From: Oenococcus sp. UCMA 16435
GTDB lineage: Bacteria; Bacillota; Bacilli; Lactobacillales; Lactobacillaceae
DNA length: 64,000 bases
NCBI GenBank assembly: GCA_004010835.2
Contig: CP030868.2
Location: 1,674,001-1,738,000, forward strand
Direction: 5' to 3'
In this document: positions 8,239-18,392 of the stretch, piece after piece
How positions within the stretch are numbered: the first letter of the stretch is position 1
Layout of the letters: each line of letters opens with the position of its first letter
Made by a program: the position numbers and the translations under genes
Notes under the pieces: model-generated
The model's database searches: none
Told to the model about the DNA's origin: nothing
Seen by the model: only the letters and a program-made list of their open reading frames with translations

Positions 8239-8808
8239 CTAATAATCGGTAAATATCTTCGGAAAAAAATATTTTAGTGGTCTACCAAGTAACAACAAAT
8301 AATAGACGGTTTGACCAAACTTTGGAAATATTGTGATAATAATCATACATAAAAGTAACATCATTAAAATGCTGCTGCTGTAAATTTTATATCCCGGTCG
8401 TAATATAGTTTTTATTTTCTGGAGCAATAATAAATTAATAATCAGAACTACACCGTATATGTATATTCCAATATTATTCTGTTCGGACATATTAATCATA
8501 GTTGTAGCCGGTATTAGCACTATACTCAATAACCAAAATTTGTTAAGTCTTGCAACGGTTTTATTTATCTGAGTGACGGCAGAAAAAGTTTTATGATGAT
8601 TTTCCCAAAAAGAATAAATTACAAAAAATGAAATTAAAAAGCTAGATAATTTCAAATAAAAAGAAGCTGAACTTAAAATATTTATTAGATTTTTTTGCGG
8701 AACTTTTTGAAATATATCAGTTAGTGGGATAACTAATAAAGTAATTGCCACAGCCACTATAGCATCTGAGAAATTAATTATTCTTCTTAGATCTTCACCC
8801 TTTATCAT
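8239..8808 (-). CDS. TMEM175-family (DUF1211) membrane protein, putative potassium channel
   Basis: 189 residues, several membrane segments. The N-terminal helix reads RIINFSDAIVAVAITLLVI, matching the (R)xxxFSDxxxAxAxTLL signature of bacterial TMEM175 channels, which forms the hydrophobic gate in that family; HHKTFS near residue 71 is also typical of the first repeat. The usual prokaryotic protein is about this size with one six-helix unit. Channel function is known for the family, not shown here. Stand-alone gene, a G-rich ribosome binding site before the ATG. Confidence 0.72.
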   Translation of the reverse strand: MIKGEDLRRIINFSDAIVAVAITLLVIPLTDIFQKVPQKNLINILSSASFYLKLSSFLISFFVIYSFWENHHKTFSAVTQINKTVARLNKFWLLSIVLIPATTMINMSEQNNIGIYIYGVVLIINLLLLQKIKTILRPGYKIYSSSILMMLLLCMIIITIFPKFGQTVYYLLLLGRPLKYFFPKIFTDY

Positions 8809-9069
8809 AAATTACCCCCGAAATAATTTCTAATAACCTAATCCTAATATAGAACAGAAGAAAAGCATCGTTGACATCTTGATTGGATCTGCCTGATGAT
8901 TTTTTAGTCGCTTATTTTTTTCTTTTTGAGTTCATTTATCAATTACCAGCTGGCTGCTGCTTGGCAGTTTGGTAGGCAAGATTTTTTCTCTGTTTTTTGG
9001 TTATCATTTTTTTCTAGTAATAGAAAACAAGAGGAAATCTTAACGTAAAATAGACTGCAAAGGATATTA

Positions 9070-9618
9070 ATGGCAAAAATTAATTATCAATTAATCAATT
9101 TGGATAACTGCAGTGACTTAGGGCTGAAAAACGAGCCTTTTGAACTTTTTGGTCGAATGAAAATTAATCGTCTCAATAATAATTGGTCGTACAAAGTGGA
9201 AATATTTAGTCACAAAACAACGATGGTTTTTCCAAATGAAACATATCATTTGCAGGAAATAAACCAGAATGGATTTGCTTTGGGTGCTTATGATGATTCG
9301 AATTGTGTTGGCCTTGCTATTTATCAAAAACATTGGAACAAATATCTTTATCTGAAAGATTTAAAAATTAATAGGGATCATCGTAAACTGGGTATAGGTA
9401 ATCAGTTAATTAAAGAAGGACTCCGAAGAGCAGTCCAATTAGGTTACAAAGGAATTTACACGGTATGCCAAGATAATAATCTGGCTGCTTGCCAGTTTTA
9501 CCTGAAAATCGGTTTTCAAATAGGGGGTTTTAACGATTTCGACTATAATCACACGGCTCAATCGGGAAAATCAGACATTTATTTTTATTTGGATAAAAAT
9601 AGTGGATTTAATTCTTGA
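9070..9618 (+). CDS. GNAT-family N-acetyltransferase
   Basis: 182 residues. The acetyl-CoA pocket motif is visible as LKINRDHRKLGIGNQLIKEG (Q/RxxGxG/A pattern, about residues 98-117), followed by a typical motif B, NLAACQFYLKIGFQIGGF. The first 60 residues vary from the common pattern. It resembles streptothricin-acetyltransferase-like GNAT proteins, but the substrate cannot be told. -10 like TAAAAT at 9046-9051 and an AAAGGA ribosome binding site precede it. Confidence 0.78.
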   Translation: MAKINYQLINLDNCSDLGLKNEPFELFGRMKINRLNNNWSYKVEIFSHKTTMVFPNETYHLQEINQNGFALGAYDDSNCVGLAIYQKHWNKYLYLKDLKINRDHRKLGIGNQLIKEGLRRAVQLGYKGIYTVCQDNNLAACQFYLKIGFQIGGFNDFDYNHTAQSGKSDIYFYLDKNSGFNS

Positions 9619-10038
9619 CTACTAAGGGCAAAGAAAAAACAGATTTAAAAAAATAAAAGATCTTGTGAGCTGTGACAGATATGGTCCAACAAGATAAAAT
9701 TGCTAGTCATTAGTTATGGTTTGCTTTCTTAAAAGACATTTTTATGATAAAAATAAAAGCTTTGCCATTTGGGAGTGCTGAGCCAATCGGCGATTACAGG
9801 ATTGCGGTGTTAAATTATTTCCAGAAATAATATTTTCCATACTGGTGATTTGTATGAAATGTTTTTTGGCTTTTCTGGCTGTTAAACGGGATGAAGATAA
9901 AATGAATTCTTTGACTTAGAAATAGGAAAAAGGCTTTTAATGATTCTACAATTTTTTTAAATTTATTTTCGGCCATTAAGAAGCAAGAATATTTTTTTAC
10001 TTTAAAAAGTTAATTCGCAATTATTGGTTTTTGGTTAT
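9619..10038. other. Gene-free stretch containing a displaced ABC-gene fragment
   Basis: About 420 bases with no gene I can support, rich in A and T. The only recognisable content is the 37-base exact copy (9770-9806) of part of the ABC exporter gene that lies about 1.1 kb downstream. Confidence 0.6.
9770..9806 (+). repeat. 37-bp exact copy of an internal piece of the ABC exporter gene
   Basis: Bases 9770-9806 are identical and in the same orientation to 10859-10895, which encode residues around MGVLSQSAITGL of the exporter. Identity stops sharply at both ends. Confidence 0.95.
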
Positions 10039-10056
10039 ATAATTAGTTAAACTAAC
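10039..10056 (+). promoter_or_regulatory. -10 region and MarR-type operator of the marR-ABC pair
   Basis: TATAAT at 10039-10044 is followed by the inverted repeat TTAGTT-A-AACTAA (10044-10056). An operator overlapping its own -10 is the standard layout for autorepressed MarR genes. The -35 is poor. Confidence 0.6.
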
Positions 10057-10074
10057 TAAGTAATAGGAGCAATT

Positions 10075-10515
10075 TTGACTGACGATTTATCCCTACAATC
10101 TTATATTATTCTGCATAATACGGCTCGGAAACTTCATTTCTTAGCACATATCAGATCCAAGTCTGAGGGAATTCCACAGGAATTGGGAAGAACTTTAAAC
10201 GCTATCAGCCACAAAAACGGTCGATGCACTGCCAAAGATTTTGCAGCTCACCTGAGAATTACAGCTCCATCAGCAACAATGAAGATTAATAATCTTCTTG
10301 AAGAGGGTCTGATTAAAAAACGTCCTGTTTCTCAGGATCATCGAAGTTTCTTTTTAGAAATTACTGAAAGGGGTGAAAAACTTCGTCAGCAAATAAACCG
10401 ACAGAACATCGAAGTTGGTTCGAGAATTTTCTCGAGTTTCACCACACAACAAAAAAAAGACTTTGTCAAAATGCTTCAGATCATTGATCAGGAGATAGAC
10501 CGACAAATAGAATAA
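10075..10515 (+). CDS. MarR-family transcriptional regulator
   Basis: 146 residues from a TTG start with AGGAG 4-5 nt upstream. The winged helix is visible in CTAKDFAAHLRITAPSATMKINNLLEEGLIKKR (about residues 57-89), followed by the wing PVSQDHRSFFLEITERG. Members usually repress an adjacent transporter and themselves until a toxic ligand binds. The palindrome on the -10 and the ABC exporter 60 nt downstream support the same job here. Confidence 0.9.
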   Translation: MTDDLSLQSYIILHNTARKLHFLAHIRSKSEGIPQELGRTLNAISHKNGRCTAKDFAAHLRITAPSATMKINNLLEEGLIKKRPVSQDHRSFFLEITERGEKLRQQINRQNIEVGSRIFSSFTTQQKKDFVKMLQIIDQEIDRQIE

Positions 10516-10578
10516 TTTTTTATCTTATTACGGTTAGTTTTTGTTAATTAATTTTGTTGAAGGGAATTTGGTATAAAT

Positions 10579-12336
10579 ATGCAAAAAGAAGCAGATACTG
10601 CTGGCAATAAATACACTACTTGGCAAATGCTGCGTTTTGTTTTTGGTGAGGTTTTGCATAATCGTTGGATACTGATTTTAAACGTAGTAGCTCTGACGAT
10701 TATTACAATGCTGCAATTTGTAATTCCGCAAATCGAACAATTTATCATCGATTCAGTAATCCCAAAAAAAGATTTCAGCTGGCTGATCGGTTCAACTGCG
10801 GTTTTATTACTGACGGCCGTTTTTTTAGGCTTGCTGAACTATTTTTCGGTTTATTACATGGGAGTGCTGAGCCAATCGGCGATTACAGGATTGCGCAATA
10901 AGCTTTACCATCAAATAATTCAATTGGATACTCACTTTTTCGAATCGAGTAAAACTGGTGATTTGATGACCAGGCTGACTGGGGATGTCAGTAATTTGCA
11001 GAATTTAATTTCAAGCAACATGCTTTCGATAATTGGGAATTTTTTTACTTTTATCGGCGTTTGGGCCTTTATTTTTTATGTTAATTGGCAAATGGCTTTG
11101 GCTGTCAGTCTGACTTTTCCATTTATGTTTATAATTTACCGTGTTTTTCGTGGCCGTATCCATACTGCTTTTCGTGCGGCCCGTCGTTCTCAATCCGATA
11201 TGTCGAATCAAATGCAAAATACTTTAACACAGATTGAATTGATCAAAAGTTATGCCAGCGAAAATTTGGAAGAAGAACGTTTTGAAGAAAACAGTAATCT
11301 AAATAAGCGTGATTTGATTCAGGCAACACACAATATGGCTATTTTTTCGCCATTAGTCGATTTGGTTAATTATATCGGAACGGCGATAATTCTTACTCTG
11401 GGAGCTTATTTTGTCATTCACGATCAATTAACCGTAGGACAATTAGTCGCTTACTTGAGCTATGTTTCACTTTTACAAAATCCGATCCGTTCCTTGACTT
11501 CTTTGCTGAATCAGTTGCAGGAATCTTTGGTATCTTACGGAAGGATTATGGATATTAATCAGGTCAAATCTTCGATCGTTGAGGACAAAGGTGCGATAAA
11601 TTTTCCAAAAATTTCCAAGGGAATTAATCTTGAAAACGTTAGTTTCGCGTATGAGAAAGAGGAAACTATTCATGATATTACTTTTTCGATTCCCTTCGGC
11701 AAAACCACGGCTTTGGTTGGGCGTTCCGGCTCAGGAAAAACGACAATTACCAAATTAATAGATCGTCTTTATGACCTGGATAATGGTTCGATCAAATTTG
11801 ATGGTCTTGATATTAAGAAAATAAAACTTAGATCTCTGCGAGAAAACATTGCTATTGTTTCACAAGATACCTATATCGTTGATGGGACAATCAAAGACAA
11901 TATTATTTATGGTAAACAGGGAGCTTCAGAAGAAGATATTTGGCAGGTAGCTGAAATGGCTGATATCGCCGATTTTATCCACCAACAAACGAAGGGCATG
12001 AATACTTTGGTTGGTGAGCGAGGGGTTAAATTGTCCGGGGGGCAGAAACAAAGAATTTCAATTGCGCGGGCTTTGCTTAAAGACGCTCCGATTGTTATTC
12101 TCGATGAAGCAACGGCCAGCCTGGATAATGAATCTGAGAAAAATATTCAGCATGCCTTAAAAGCACTAATGAAAAATCGAACTTCACTGGTAATTGCTCA
12201 CCGACTTTCAACAATTTATAATGCTGATCAAATTATTATGATGAGCCAAGGACGAATTGTTGAAAAGGGCAAACACGAACAATTGTTGAAACAAAATGGT
12301 AGCTACGCACGTTTATACAATGCTCAATTCAAATAA
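10579..12336 (+). CDS. ABC exporter half-transporter (membrane domain fused to ATPase)
   Basis: 585 residues. Six membrane helices in residues ~25-310, then an ATPase: Walker A GRSGSGKTT (about 380), Q-loop SQDT, signature LSGGQ, Walker B IVILDEA and H-loop AHRLST. It should work as a homodimer pumping lipophilic compounds or peptides outward, like LmrA/MsbA-type proteins. Preceded by MarR with a shared operator, which suggests inducible multidrug efflux. O. oeni has a described LmrA-like pump (OmrA); I cannot say whether this is it. An internal 37-bp piece is duplicated upstream of marR. Confidence 0.9.
   Translation: MQKEADTAGNKYTTWQMLRFVFGEVLHNRWILILNVVALTIITMLQFVIPQIEQFIIDSVIPKKDFSWLIGSTAVLLLTAVFLGLLNYFSVYYMGVLSQSAITGLRNKLYHQIIQLDTHFFESSKTGDLMTRLTGDVSNLQNLISSNMLSIIGNFFTFIGVWAFIFYVNWQMALAVSLTFPFMFIIYRVFRGRIHTAFRAARRSQSDMSNQMQNTLTQIELIKSYASENLEEERFEENSNLNKRDLIQATHNMAIFSPLVDLVNYIGTAIILTLGAYFVIHDQLTVGQLVAYLSYVSLLQNPIRSLTSLLNQLQESLVSYGRIMDINQVKSSIVEDKGAINFPKISKGINLENVSFAYEKEETIHDITFSIPFGKTTALVGRSGSGKTTITKLIDRLYDLDNGSIKFDGLDIKKIKLRSLRENIAIVSQDTYIVDGTIKDNIIYGKQGASEEDIWQVAEMADIADFIHQQTKGMNTLVGERGVKLSGGQKQRISIARALLKDAPIVILDEATASLDNESEKNIQHALKALMKNRTSLVIAHRLSTIYNADQIIMMSQGRIVEKGKHEQLLKQNGSYARLYNAQFK
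10859..10895 (+). repeat. Source copy of the 37-bp repeat, inside the ABC exporter
   Basis: Identical to 9770-9806. Here it is part of an intact reading frame, so this is the parental copy. Confidence 0.95.
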
Positions 12337-12425
12337 AAACGATAAGGACCGAAGTATGCTTATTTTTAACAGATTAAGCTAACAAAATTTTCCTTCTGGT
12401 ATTTATTTTATGTGGTAAGGCAGCT

Positions 12426-12453
12426 AAAAAAAGGTCATATATGATATATGACC
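12426..12453 (-). terminator. Intrinsic terminator of the glucansucrase gene
   Basis: On the minus strand GGTCATATA / TATATGACC (9-bp perfect stem, 3-nt loop, 12433-12453) is followed by seven T. It lies about 140 nt beyond the glucansucrase stop codon, leaving a long 3' untranslated region. The rest of 12337-12594 shows no gene. Confidence 0.75.
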
Positions 12454-12594
12454 GAACGAATGATTTAAAGAAATATACACAAAAAATTTTAACTATAAAT
12501 TTTTTGATAGTTTTGTAGATATTAGAAAAGGGCATTATTCATATTTCGGTTATTTGCTAAAAATAATTTATTTAAATCAGGTTTTAAAAGCGGA

Positions 12595-15500
12595 CTAGTC
12601 CAGCTGCAGTTCACCTGATTCTGCATCATAGTAATGGACCAAACCATTTTCATCGCTGATGCTTTTGCCTTTGATCTGGCGACCGTCAACCTCAAAATAC
12701 AAGTGTTGGCCGTTAATTAATTGTGATCCTGTAACTGCAATTCCGTTAGCGCCAAAATAAGCCCAGGAGTTATCCGACAATCTTTCAAAACGATTGACTA
12801 TCATTTCTCCAGAATCTGCATCAAAATAACGCATTTTGCCGTTGGCATCGGTATATTCGTGCCCTTTAATTTGGTTACTATTGTTTTGGAAATAAAGATG
12901 CTGACCATTAATTATTTGCGAACCCGTAACGGCAATTCCATTGGCATTAAAATATACCCAAGTGTTATTGCCCAGATCAGCAAAACGTTTTTTGGCCAGT
13001 TGACCGGAATTTTCATCATAATAACGAATTTTTCCATCAGCATCGATAACTTCTTTGCCTTTGATCTGCCGGCCGTCGTTATCAAAATGGACTTGTATGC
13101 CATCTACTAGTTGGTCGCCGGTTAACGTAACACCATCAGCTGCAAAATAGGCCCAAGAATCATCTGATAATTTTTCGTAACGATTAGTGATCATTTCTCC
13201 AGAATCTGCATCAAAATAACGCATTTTGCCGTCTGAATCTTTGGCTTCTTTTCCCTTAATCTGCTGACCATCTTCATCGAAATACAGAGTTTGACCGGAA
13301 ATCTTTTGAAGACCTGTGACTGCAACACCATCAGCCGCAAAATAGGCCCAGGTATTATCTGCTATTTTTTCAAAACGATTGACTACCATATCGCCGGAAT
13401 CGCTGGCAAAATACCGTAGTTTGCCATTGTTGTCTTTGACGGCTTTGCCTTTGGCTTGAATACCATCCTGACCGAAGTATTGGGTATGCTCGATGCCATT
13501 GATTACAATGGTGGCCAGGCCCTTATTTGCCATCACACCGTTTTTGTCAAAGTAACGCCATTGTTTTTCTTTATCCATAAAATAATCATTTTCTACTTCT
13601 TTGCCCAGTTGATTGAAATAATAAATATTACCCTCGCCGTCTTCTAAATAAGCATCCTGCAGTTCAATTCCGTTGGGCAAAAAATAATAACGATTGTTAT
13701 TGACTGTTTGAAGACCATATTTCATATATCCATCTTCGCCAAAGTAGTACCAATTTTCATTTTCGTCTTCAATAAAAGTGTTCTTTGCCTCATAACCGCT
13801 AGTCGAGTAATAATTTATTCCTTGGCTGTCGGAAATAAACCCTGTGTTTGATGGTTCGTTTAACAATTGTTTTGGTAGAAAGACATCTGCACTGTTATCC
13901 GAACCAACCTTAAAGTAGTTATTACTGGCCCAATCTTTTAAAACATAATAAGCGCCACGCCCTTGAATATTGCTGCCATTGAAGTATTTGGCCGACCATT
14001 CTTTTATTTTTTCGTTGGGGTCCATAGGAACTCCGGTTGAAATTTGATTGATTTGAAACAAATCCGGATACAGTTCTTTGATTTTATCTAGGAAGGCGCC
14101 GCCATACAAGGCTTGATAGCTGCCACCGCCCTTGGTTTGCGCTGCATATAGTGAATCATTGATCACTGAATCCTGGTCGTAAATGCCGGAATCGTTAACG
14201 CGCTTTGCAGTCACGATCTGCATACCGGTCAAATTATAAATTTGATCCGGAACCCAATCCGCCATCGCTTTGATACCTGCTTTATGCAGGGCTATAAGTG
14301 ACGTCCGCAACTGGTCTACGGTTCCGTATTTGGTCGGAGTGTTAAAACCGAGATCATAACGATCTGTAAAAGCATAGCCGTTTTGAACAATAGAATCCAG
14401 GAAACTATTATCTGTGCTTGATCGATATTGTGGTGGAAATTCAAAATTCGTGATTCCCCAGCTATTGAATAAATCGGTATTTTTGGCAATTTTAACGTTG
14501 GCGTATTCACTCATTTCTGTTGGTAATGATTGAAAATTGGAAAAACTTTCGTAAATCACCTGAGAATCAAGTACTGCATTGGAATGAAGTGTTTGGCCGT
14601 CGTTTGTTTCCTGATCGTCACTTTGACTGCGGGCGTCTTGTGTTTCTTTGGCACCGACCGGAACCCAGACGGCTAAATAGCCCGAGACTTGGGGATTAGC
14701 AGTCCCGATAATATCCGAAGCCGTAAAAATTAGTTGGCCATCTGCATTTGTGTATCTAATATCATTCTGTGCTACCGACTCGTCAGACTGATAACTAGCG
14801 AGACCATTGGCTGTTGTTAATAGCATCGGTCGATATGCTTGATTTTTATGAGCAGCCCCCATGTTGATTACCACCTGATCATTAGTGCTTAATTTTAAAT
14901 CAGGATTGTTGCTTTCGATGACTGCCAGTCCTTCTGTGCGCGTTTCTTGGGTTCCTTGGTCATTCTCACTCATGGCGCCTTTGCCATAACGAACAGATGT
15001 TAAAATACCACGATAACTGTCTTTGGCCATACTGCCGTCACCTTGTACATATTGTATCGACATGCTTTGTCCACCTGCGACGTATTTAATACGCGATTTC
15101 AACAGATTATCAATCGAATCGTAATATGGTGATTTGTTTGCCATATATTGTCCGTCGTCCGTATATAAGTCGCCATAATAAACTCGAGGAACCGTGTCTT
15201 TATTTGTTAAGATCATCGCATAAGTGCTTGGAATATTATATTGTGTAAATTCTTTTTGTGTTTTCAGCTGGTCGGCATCATATATCTTAAAAGCTTCCGC
15301 CAATTGATCCATTGTGGGTGTTAAACCATCGGAATCCGGATCAATTTTTTCTTTAATGATTTCAGCGATAACAGTCTGTACTTCACTGTCATGTGCTCTG
15401 ACGAAAGAGTAATTTGGTTGTGCGCCCGTTTCTGATGAATCTTGTGTTCGATTAACCAAACTGTTGGTTAACAATGGCTCTAAGCCACTCCTTTTATTGC

Positions 15501-17169
15501 CATCTTTATCAATATTGGGCATCGTCAATGAATACTTTAAAGATAATCTTAGTTTATTGTCCATGGAAAGTTGATTGTCACCATTGTCTTTAACGTACTC
15601 CGAATCGTTATCACTCCAGTCTTCAAGAATTGAAACGTGTTGGTTGGCTACAGTATCGTTTTTGTCAACTCCGTAAGCCACTTTAAAATAATCGGCGGCA
15701 ATTTGTAATAGATCCGCATCAACGTTGTCGACGGCATCGACGCGAATGCTGTCAAAATTAGCATTGCTATCGCTGCTTGTAATTGAACCAAAATTTAATA
15801 AGTAGTACAACCAATTCAATTGTTCGGCTTGGACAACCGGATTAGAATTATCAACATCATTTGCTAAAAGAAAATCGTATCCGCCCTGGGTTGTGTCGAT
15901 ATTATATAGGGGAGTACCCGTCTGATTCGTTGGTGTTCGGTTCAACAAACGATAATCCGAATTTGCATCTGGCGTTTTGTCGCTATTCACATATAGTAAA
16001 GCGCCACCTTGCAAATGGTCTTTGTCATCCCCGGTTGTTTCTGATTCGCTACTAATATTCCAATTCGATTGGCTTTTAACAAAATTCGTGATGGCCTCTT
16101 TTAGCCACTGTGTTTGACCTTCTTGAGTTATTTTTTGTTCAATTTTAACTTGAACATTTTCAGCAGCTTTGGTTAGCAGGTCTTGATTTTCATCATTAGT
16201 AAAATTAGTTGGGCTATCGCTTAAACCTAAGTTTTTCATATAGTTTAAATAGTTCACTTGAGTCGTTTTGTCCGGCCACCAGCTCATTAAAAGAGGGCGT
16301 AAATCGTCTGTTGAGGCTACTGTCCAGGTTTGGCCGTTAGCCAGAATGGCCTTTGGTCGATACCAACTATCTGCAGTCAGGTAACCATCAATAGCCGTAT
16401 AATCATCGGCCTGTGTACTGTTAACTGCATTGTGGCTTGTATAATCGCTGTTTTCACTGTCCAATCCATCTTTAAATTGGTAGTTATTTGTAGGAAGCAA
16501 TACACCTGTATTTTTATCGAAATATAATACTTGGTCGTCTACGATAGTTGCAAAATTTTTCTTTATTTGTCCGCTATCATCAAAATAGTAAGTTTTTCCG
16601 TCAATAGTTTTTATGTTTTTTGAATCATAAGTCTGCTGCTTGTTGGTGTCTGTTACTGAATCTGTATTATTGGTTTTTGCATTCGCTTGTTCTGTTGACT
16701 GTATTTGTCCGGCAGTGGTTGTTTTTGTGTCGGCATTATCTTGATTATCATTGGCTGTTGTTTGGCCAGCAGTGTTGGTATCTGAGCTTGCCTGTTCTAC
16801 CTGTTGCGTTTGTCCGGTTGCAGTCGTTGTACTGTTAGTAATTTGTTGATTACTGTTGTCTACTGTCTGATTGTTGTTAGTAGTTACTTGATCTGTTGAT
16901 GATACCGTTTGCATTGACACTACTGTTGTGTCAATATTCTTTTGATTACTATTGGTTGTTGTTTGACCAGTGGTATCAACTTTTGAATCCTCCTGTTTTT
17001 CTGGTTGTGCTTGTACTGTGTTTACAGTGGCTGCATTATCGACAATGTCGTCAGCGCTGGCCGGAACGGCTGCTAGCCCGATTCCGACTATTGAAAAAAT
17101 ACCGGCAATAACAAATCTTTTGCCTGATTTATACAGCTTTTTCCGAACGATTTTATCCCCATCTCTCAT
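12595..17169 (-). CDS. dsrO: Glucansucrase (GH70), dextransucrase type
   Basis: 1524 residues; secreted enzyme that builds alpha-glucan from sucrose and frees fructose. N-terminus has [13 protein letters not shown], a KxYKxGK-type signal peptide, ending near ASADD. Residues ~40-175 are a T/Q/N-rich variable region. GH70 motifs occur in permuted order: RVDAVDN (nucleophile D478), ILEDWSDND (acid/base E516), RAHDSEV (transition-state D594), then motif [10 protein letters not shown] near 968. The SEV after the HD is common in alpha-1,6 (dextran) enzymes, so dextran is inferred. The C-terminal ~350 residues are glucan-binding YYF/YFD-type repeats; there is no LPxTG anchor. A divergent Rgg gene follows. 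The symbol is that of the O. oeni dextransucrase gene and depends on the species call. Confidence 0.92.
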   Translation of the reverse strand: MRDGDKIVRKKLYKSGKRFVIAGIFSIVGIGLAAVPASADDIVDNAATVNTVQAQPEKQEDSKVDTTGQTTTNSNQKNIDTTVVSMQTVSSTDQVTTNNNQTVDNSNQQITNSTTTATGQTQQVEQASSDTNTAGQTTANDNQDNADTKTTTAGQIQSTEQANAKTNNTDSVTDTNKQQTYDSKNIKTIDGKTYYFDDSGQIKKNFATIVDDQVLYFDKNTGVLLPTNNYQFKDGLDSENSDYTSHNAVNSTQADDYTAIDGYLTADSWYRPKAILANGQTWTVASTDDLRPLLMSWWPDKTTQVNYLNYMKNLGLSDSPTNFTNDENQDLLTKAAENVQVKIEQKITQEGQTQWLKEAITNFVKSQSNWNISSESETTGDDKDHLQGGALLYVNSDKTPDANSDYRLLNRTPTNQTGTPLYNIDTTQGGYDFLLANDVDNSNPVVQAEQLNWLYYLLNFGSITSSDSNANFDSIRVDAVDNVDADLLQIAADYFKVAYGVDKNDTVANQHVSILEDWSDNDSEYVKDNGDNQLSMDNKLRLSLKYSLTMPNIDKDGNKRSGLEPLLTNSLVNRTQDSSETGAQPNYSFVRAHDSEVQTVIAEIIKEKIDPDSDGLTPTMDQLAEAFKIYDADQLKTQKEFTQYNIPSTYAMILTNKDTVPRVYYGDLYTDDGQYMANKSPYYDSIDNLLKSRIKYVAGGQSMSIQYVQGDGSMAKDSYRGILTSVRYGKGAMSENDQGTQETRTEGLAVIESNNPDLKLSTNDQVVINMGAAHKNQAYRPMLLTTANGLASYQSDESVAQNDIRYTNADGQLIFTASDIIGTANPQVSGYLAVWVPVGAKETQDARSQSDDQETNDGQTLHSNAVLDSQVIYESFSNFQSLPTEMSEYANVKIAKNTDLFNSWGITNFEFPPQYRSSTDNSFLDSIVQNGYAFTDRYDLGFNTPTKYGTVDQLRTSLIALHKAGIKAMADWVPDQIYNLTGMQIVTAKRVNDSGIYDQDSVINDSLYAAQTKGGGSYQALYGGAFLDKIKELYPDLFQINQISTGVPMDPNEKIKEWSAKYFNGSNIQGRGAYYVLKDWASNNYFKVGSDNSADVFLPKQLLNEPSNTGFISDSQGINYYSTSGYEAKNTFIEDENENWYYFGEDGYMKYGLQTVNNNRYYFLPNGIELQDAYLEDGEGNIYYFNQLGKEVENDYFMDKEKQWRYFDKNGVMANKGLATIVINGIEHTQYFGQDGIQAKGKAVKDNNGKLRYFASDSGDMVVNRFEKIADNTWAYFAADGVAVTGLQKISGQTLYFDEDGQQIKGKEAKDSDGKMRYFDADSGEMITNRYEKLSDDSWAYFAADGVTLTGDQLVDGIQVHFDNDGRQIKGKEVIDADGKIRYYDENSGQLAKKRFADLGNNTWVYFNANGIAVTGSQIINGQHLYFQNNSNQIKGHEYTDANGKMRYFDADSGEMIVNRFERLSDNSWAYFGANGIAVTGSQLINGQHLYFEVDGRQIKGKSISDENGLVHYYDAESGELQLD

Positions 17170-17463
17170 TTATGGCATCCCTAATCTTTCTTAAAATAAA
17201 ACAAAAGCGTTACAAAAAAACATAACAGAATTCTTCACTTGTTTCTCTTTAGAAAAAGAAATTATAAACAACAAGAAGACAAATTGAATTATGCTTTTAA
17301 AAAAAGTAATAAATATATTCTTTGGGTTTCGTTAATTGTGGTTAACGTTTGACATTTTGCTGATAGTTCATTCAACAATGCAACCCAACTGCTCTAATAT
17401 ACAGTTGGAAAATTTTAAAAATCTAAAATATGCAGAATTGAATATTTATAAGTCGGTAAAAAA
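17170..17463. promoter_or_regulatory. Divergent control region between glucansucrase and rgg
   Basis: Minus strand: TATAAT (17261-17266) with a weak -35 (TTCAAT, 16-bp spacer) fits the glucansucrase promoter. Plus strand: TTCAAC-18 bp-TAATAT (17371-17400) fits rgg. Inverted repeats: CGTTAA-6-TTAACG (17330-17347), directly followed by TTGACA (17349-17354), and CCAACTG-10-CAGTTGG (17385-17408), overlapping the rgg -10. Both are candidate regulator sites. Two mini frames are also present and listed separately. Confidence 0.5.
17291..17335 (+). CDS. Possible 14-residue peptide (MLLKKVINIFFGFR) beside rgg
   Basis: ATG to TAA encodes a short peptide with a Lys-Lys followed by hydrophobic residues, the general build of short hydrophobic peptide pheromones that activate Rgg regulators in streptococci. 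The ribosome binding site is weak (AGAAG, 14 nt upstream), and it lacks the classic DIIIVGG-type end. Position is the main argument. Could be chance. Confidence 0.22.
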   Translation: MLLKKVINIFFGFR

Positions 17464-17467
17464 ATGA
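17378..17467 (+). CDS. 29-codon upstream frame overlapping the rgg start
   Basis: ATG at 17378 opens a 29-residue frame (MQPNCSNIQLENFKNLKYAE...) whose TGA overlaps the rgg ATG as ATGA. rgg itself has no good ribosome binding site, so coupled translation is possible. No similarity recognised. Confidence 0.25.
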   Translation: MQPNCSNIQLENFKNLKYAELNIYKSVKK

Positions 17468-18324
17468 ATAATACTCATAGATCAGTTATAAAAAAAATTA
17501 GAAAACTAAGAGGGATATCCCAAAAACAGCTGGGAGCCTTAATCGGTTCTCAATCGATGGTTTCACGAATAGAAAATAATCAAACGGAACCAAACGATCA
17601 TACGCTTTTTCTTCTTTGCAGGGCACTCAATATGACCTTTGATGAATATTTTAATTCTGTCTTTGGCCAAAAAGAATCGAACCTGGAAAAATTAGAAGGT
17701 ATTTTGTTGAGGGTGTATATTGAAAATAATCGCAAACAGCTTAATAACTTAATGGCATTTTATTGTCAACGTTTCGCTGATAATCCAAATGACCTTGCGA
17801 TTTTTCACCAACTAATGATGGTAAAGGCGACATTATTCCATTTTGATTTTAAATTGGCGAATTTTGATGAACAAAATAAATTAATTGAATACTTTTTCAG
17901 CATCCAAGAATGGCAATATTATGATTTGTCGCTTCTGGAATGGACCATTAATATGCTGGATATTAAAAAAATAATTTCTTATATTTTTGAGATTGTTCAA
18001 AAAACCAACTCCCGAAAAATCTCTCATCGTTTATCCAATTTAATTGGAAGAATTATAATTAACGCTCTAGAGGCCAGCATCACACAAGGGAAATACAAAA
18101 TCACGAAATGCCTTTTGAATGTGGCTGAGTTATGGGAGAACAGGCAGGCAAATTTTGAATTTAAAACCTGGCTACTTTTTTGGCGAGGCGTTTTTGAAAA
18201 GAAGGTGCGTTTAAGCGAAAACTATAATAAAAAAATTGGTAATGCCTATAAAATTGCCATATGCCTTAATAGTGAAACAACTGTTTATCTTTTTGACAGG
18301 TTTCTGAAGTCTCTAAAACAGTGA
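17464..18324 (+). CDS. Rgg/GadR/MutR-family transcriptional regulator
   Basis: 286 residues. N-terminal helix-turn-helix: IKKIRKLRGISQKQLGALIGSQSMVSRIENNQTEPNDHTL (residues ~9-48), then a long all-helical region with TPR-like repeats, the architecture and length of Rgg proteins. In Streptococcus gordonii Rgg sits beside and activates the glucosyltransferase gene gtfG; here the gene faces the glucansucrase across 294 bp, so control of that gene is likely by analogy. Streptococcal Rgg proteins often bind short peptides. The DNA is AT-rich, like the next genes. Confidence 0.85.
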   Translation: MNNTHRSVIKKIRKLRGISQKQLGALIGSQSMVSRIENNQTEPNDHTLFLLCRALNMTFDEYFNSVFGQKESNLEKLEGILLRVYIENNRKQLNNLMAFYCQRFADNPNDLAIFHQLMMVKATLFHFDFKLANFDEQNKLIEYFFSIQEWQYYDLSLLEWTINMLDIKKIISYIFEIVQKTNSRKISHRLSNLIGRIIINALEASITQGKYKITKCLLNVAELWENRQANFEFKTWLLFWRGVFEKKVRLSENYNKKIGNAYKIAICLNSETTVYLFDRFLKSLKQ

Positions 18325-18380
18325 TTGAAAAATTCTATTTTTAATTTCAAAAAAGTCTTAATTCGGGCAATAAATAATAT

Positions 18381-18386
18381 TAGAAT
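18381..18386 (+). promoter_or_regulatory. -10 hexamer giving a leaderless kinase mRNA
   Basis: TAGAAT ends exactly 6 nt before the ATG at 18393, so transcription should start at or next to the A of the start codon. Confidence 0.55.
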
Positions 18387-18392
18387 TACAAC

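Noticed and set aside
12595..13800. Repeats resembling a tandem DNA repeat array
   Set aside because: They are the coding repeats of the glucan-binding domain of the glucansucrase, not an independent repeat or CRISPR. No CRISPR array was seen anywhere in the window.
17200..17225. Catabolite-responsive (cre)-like sequence before the glucansucrase gene
   Set aside because: TGTAACGCTTTTG on the minus strand resembles a cre site but lacks one position of the core spacing, so the match is not better than chance.
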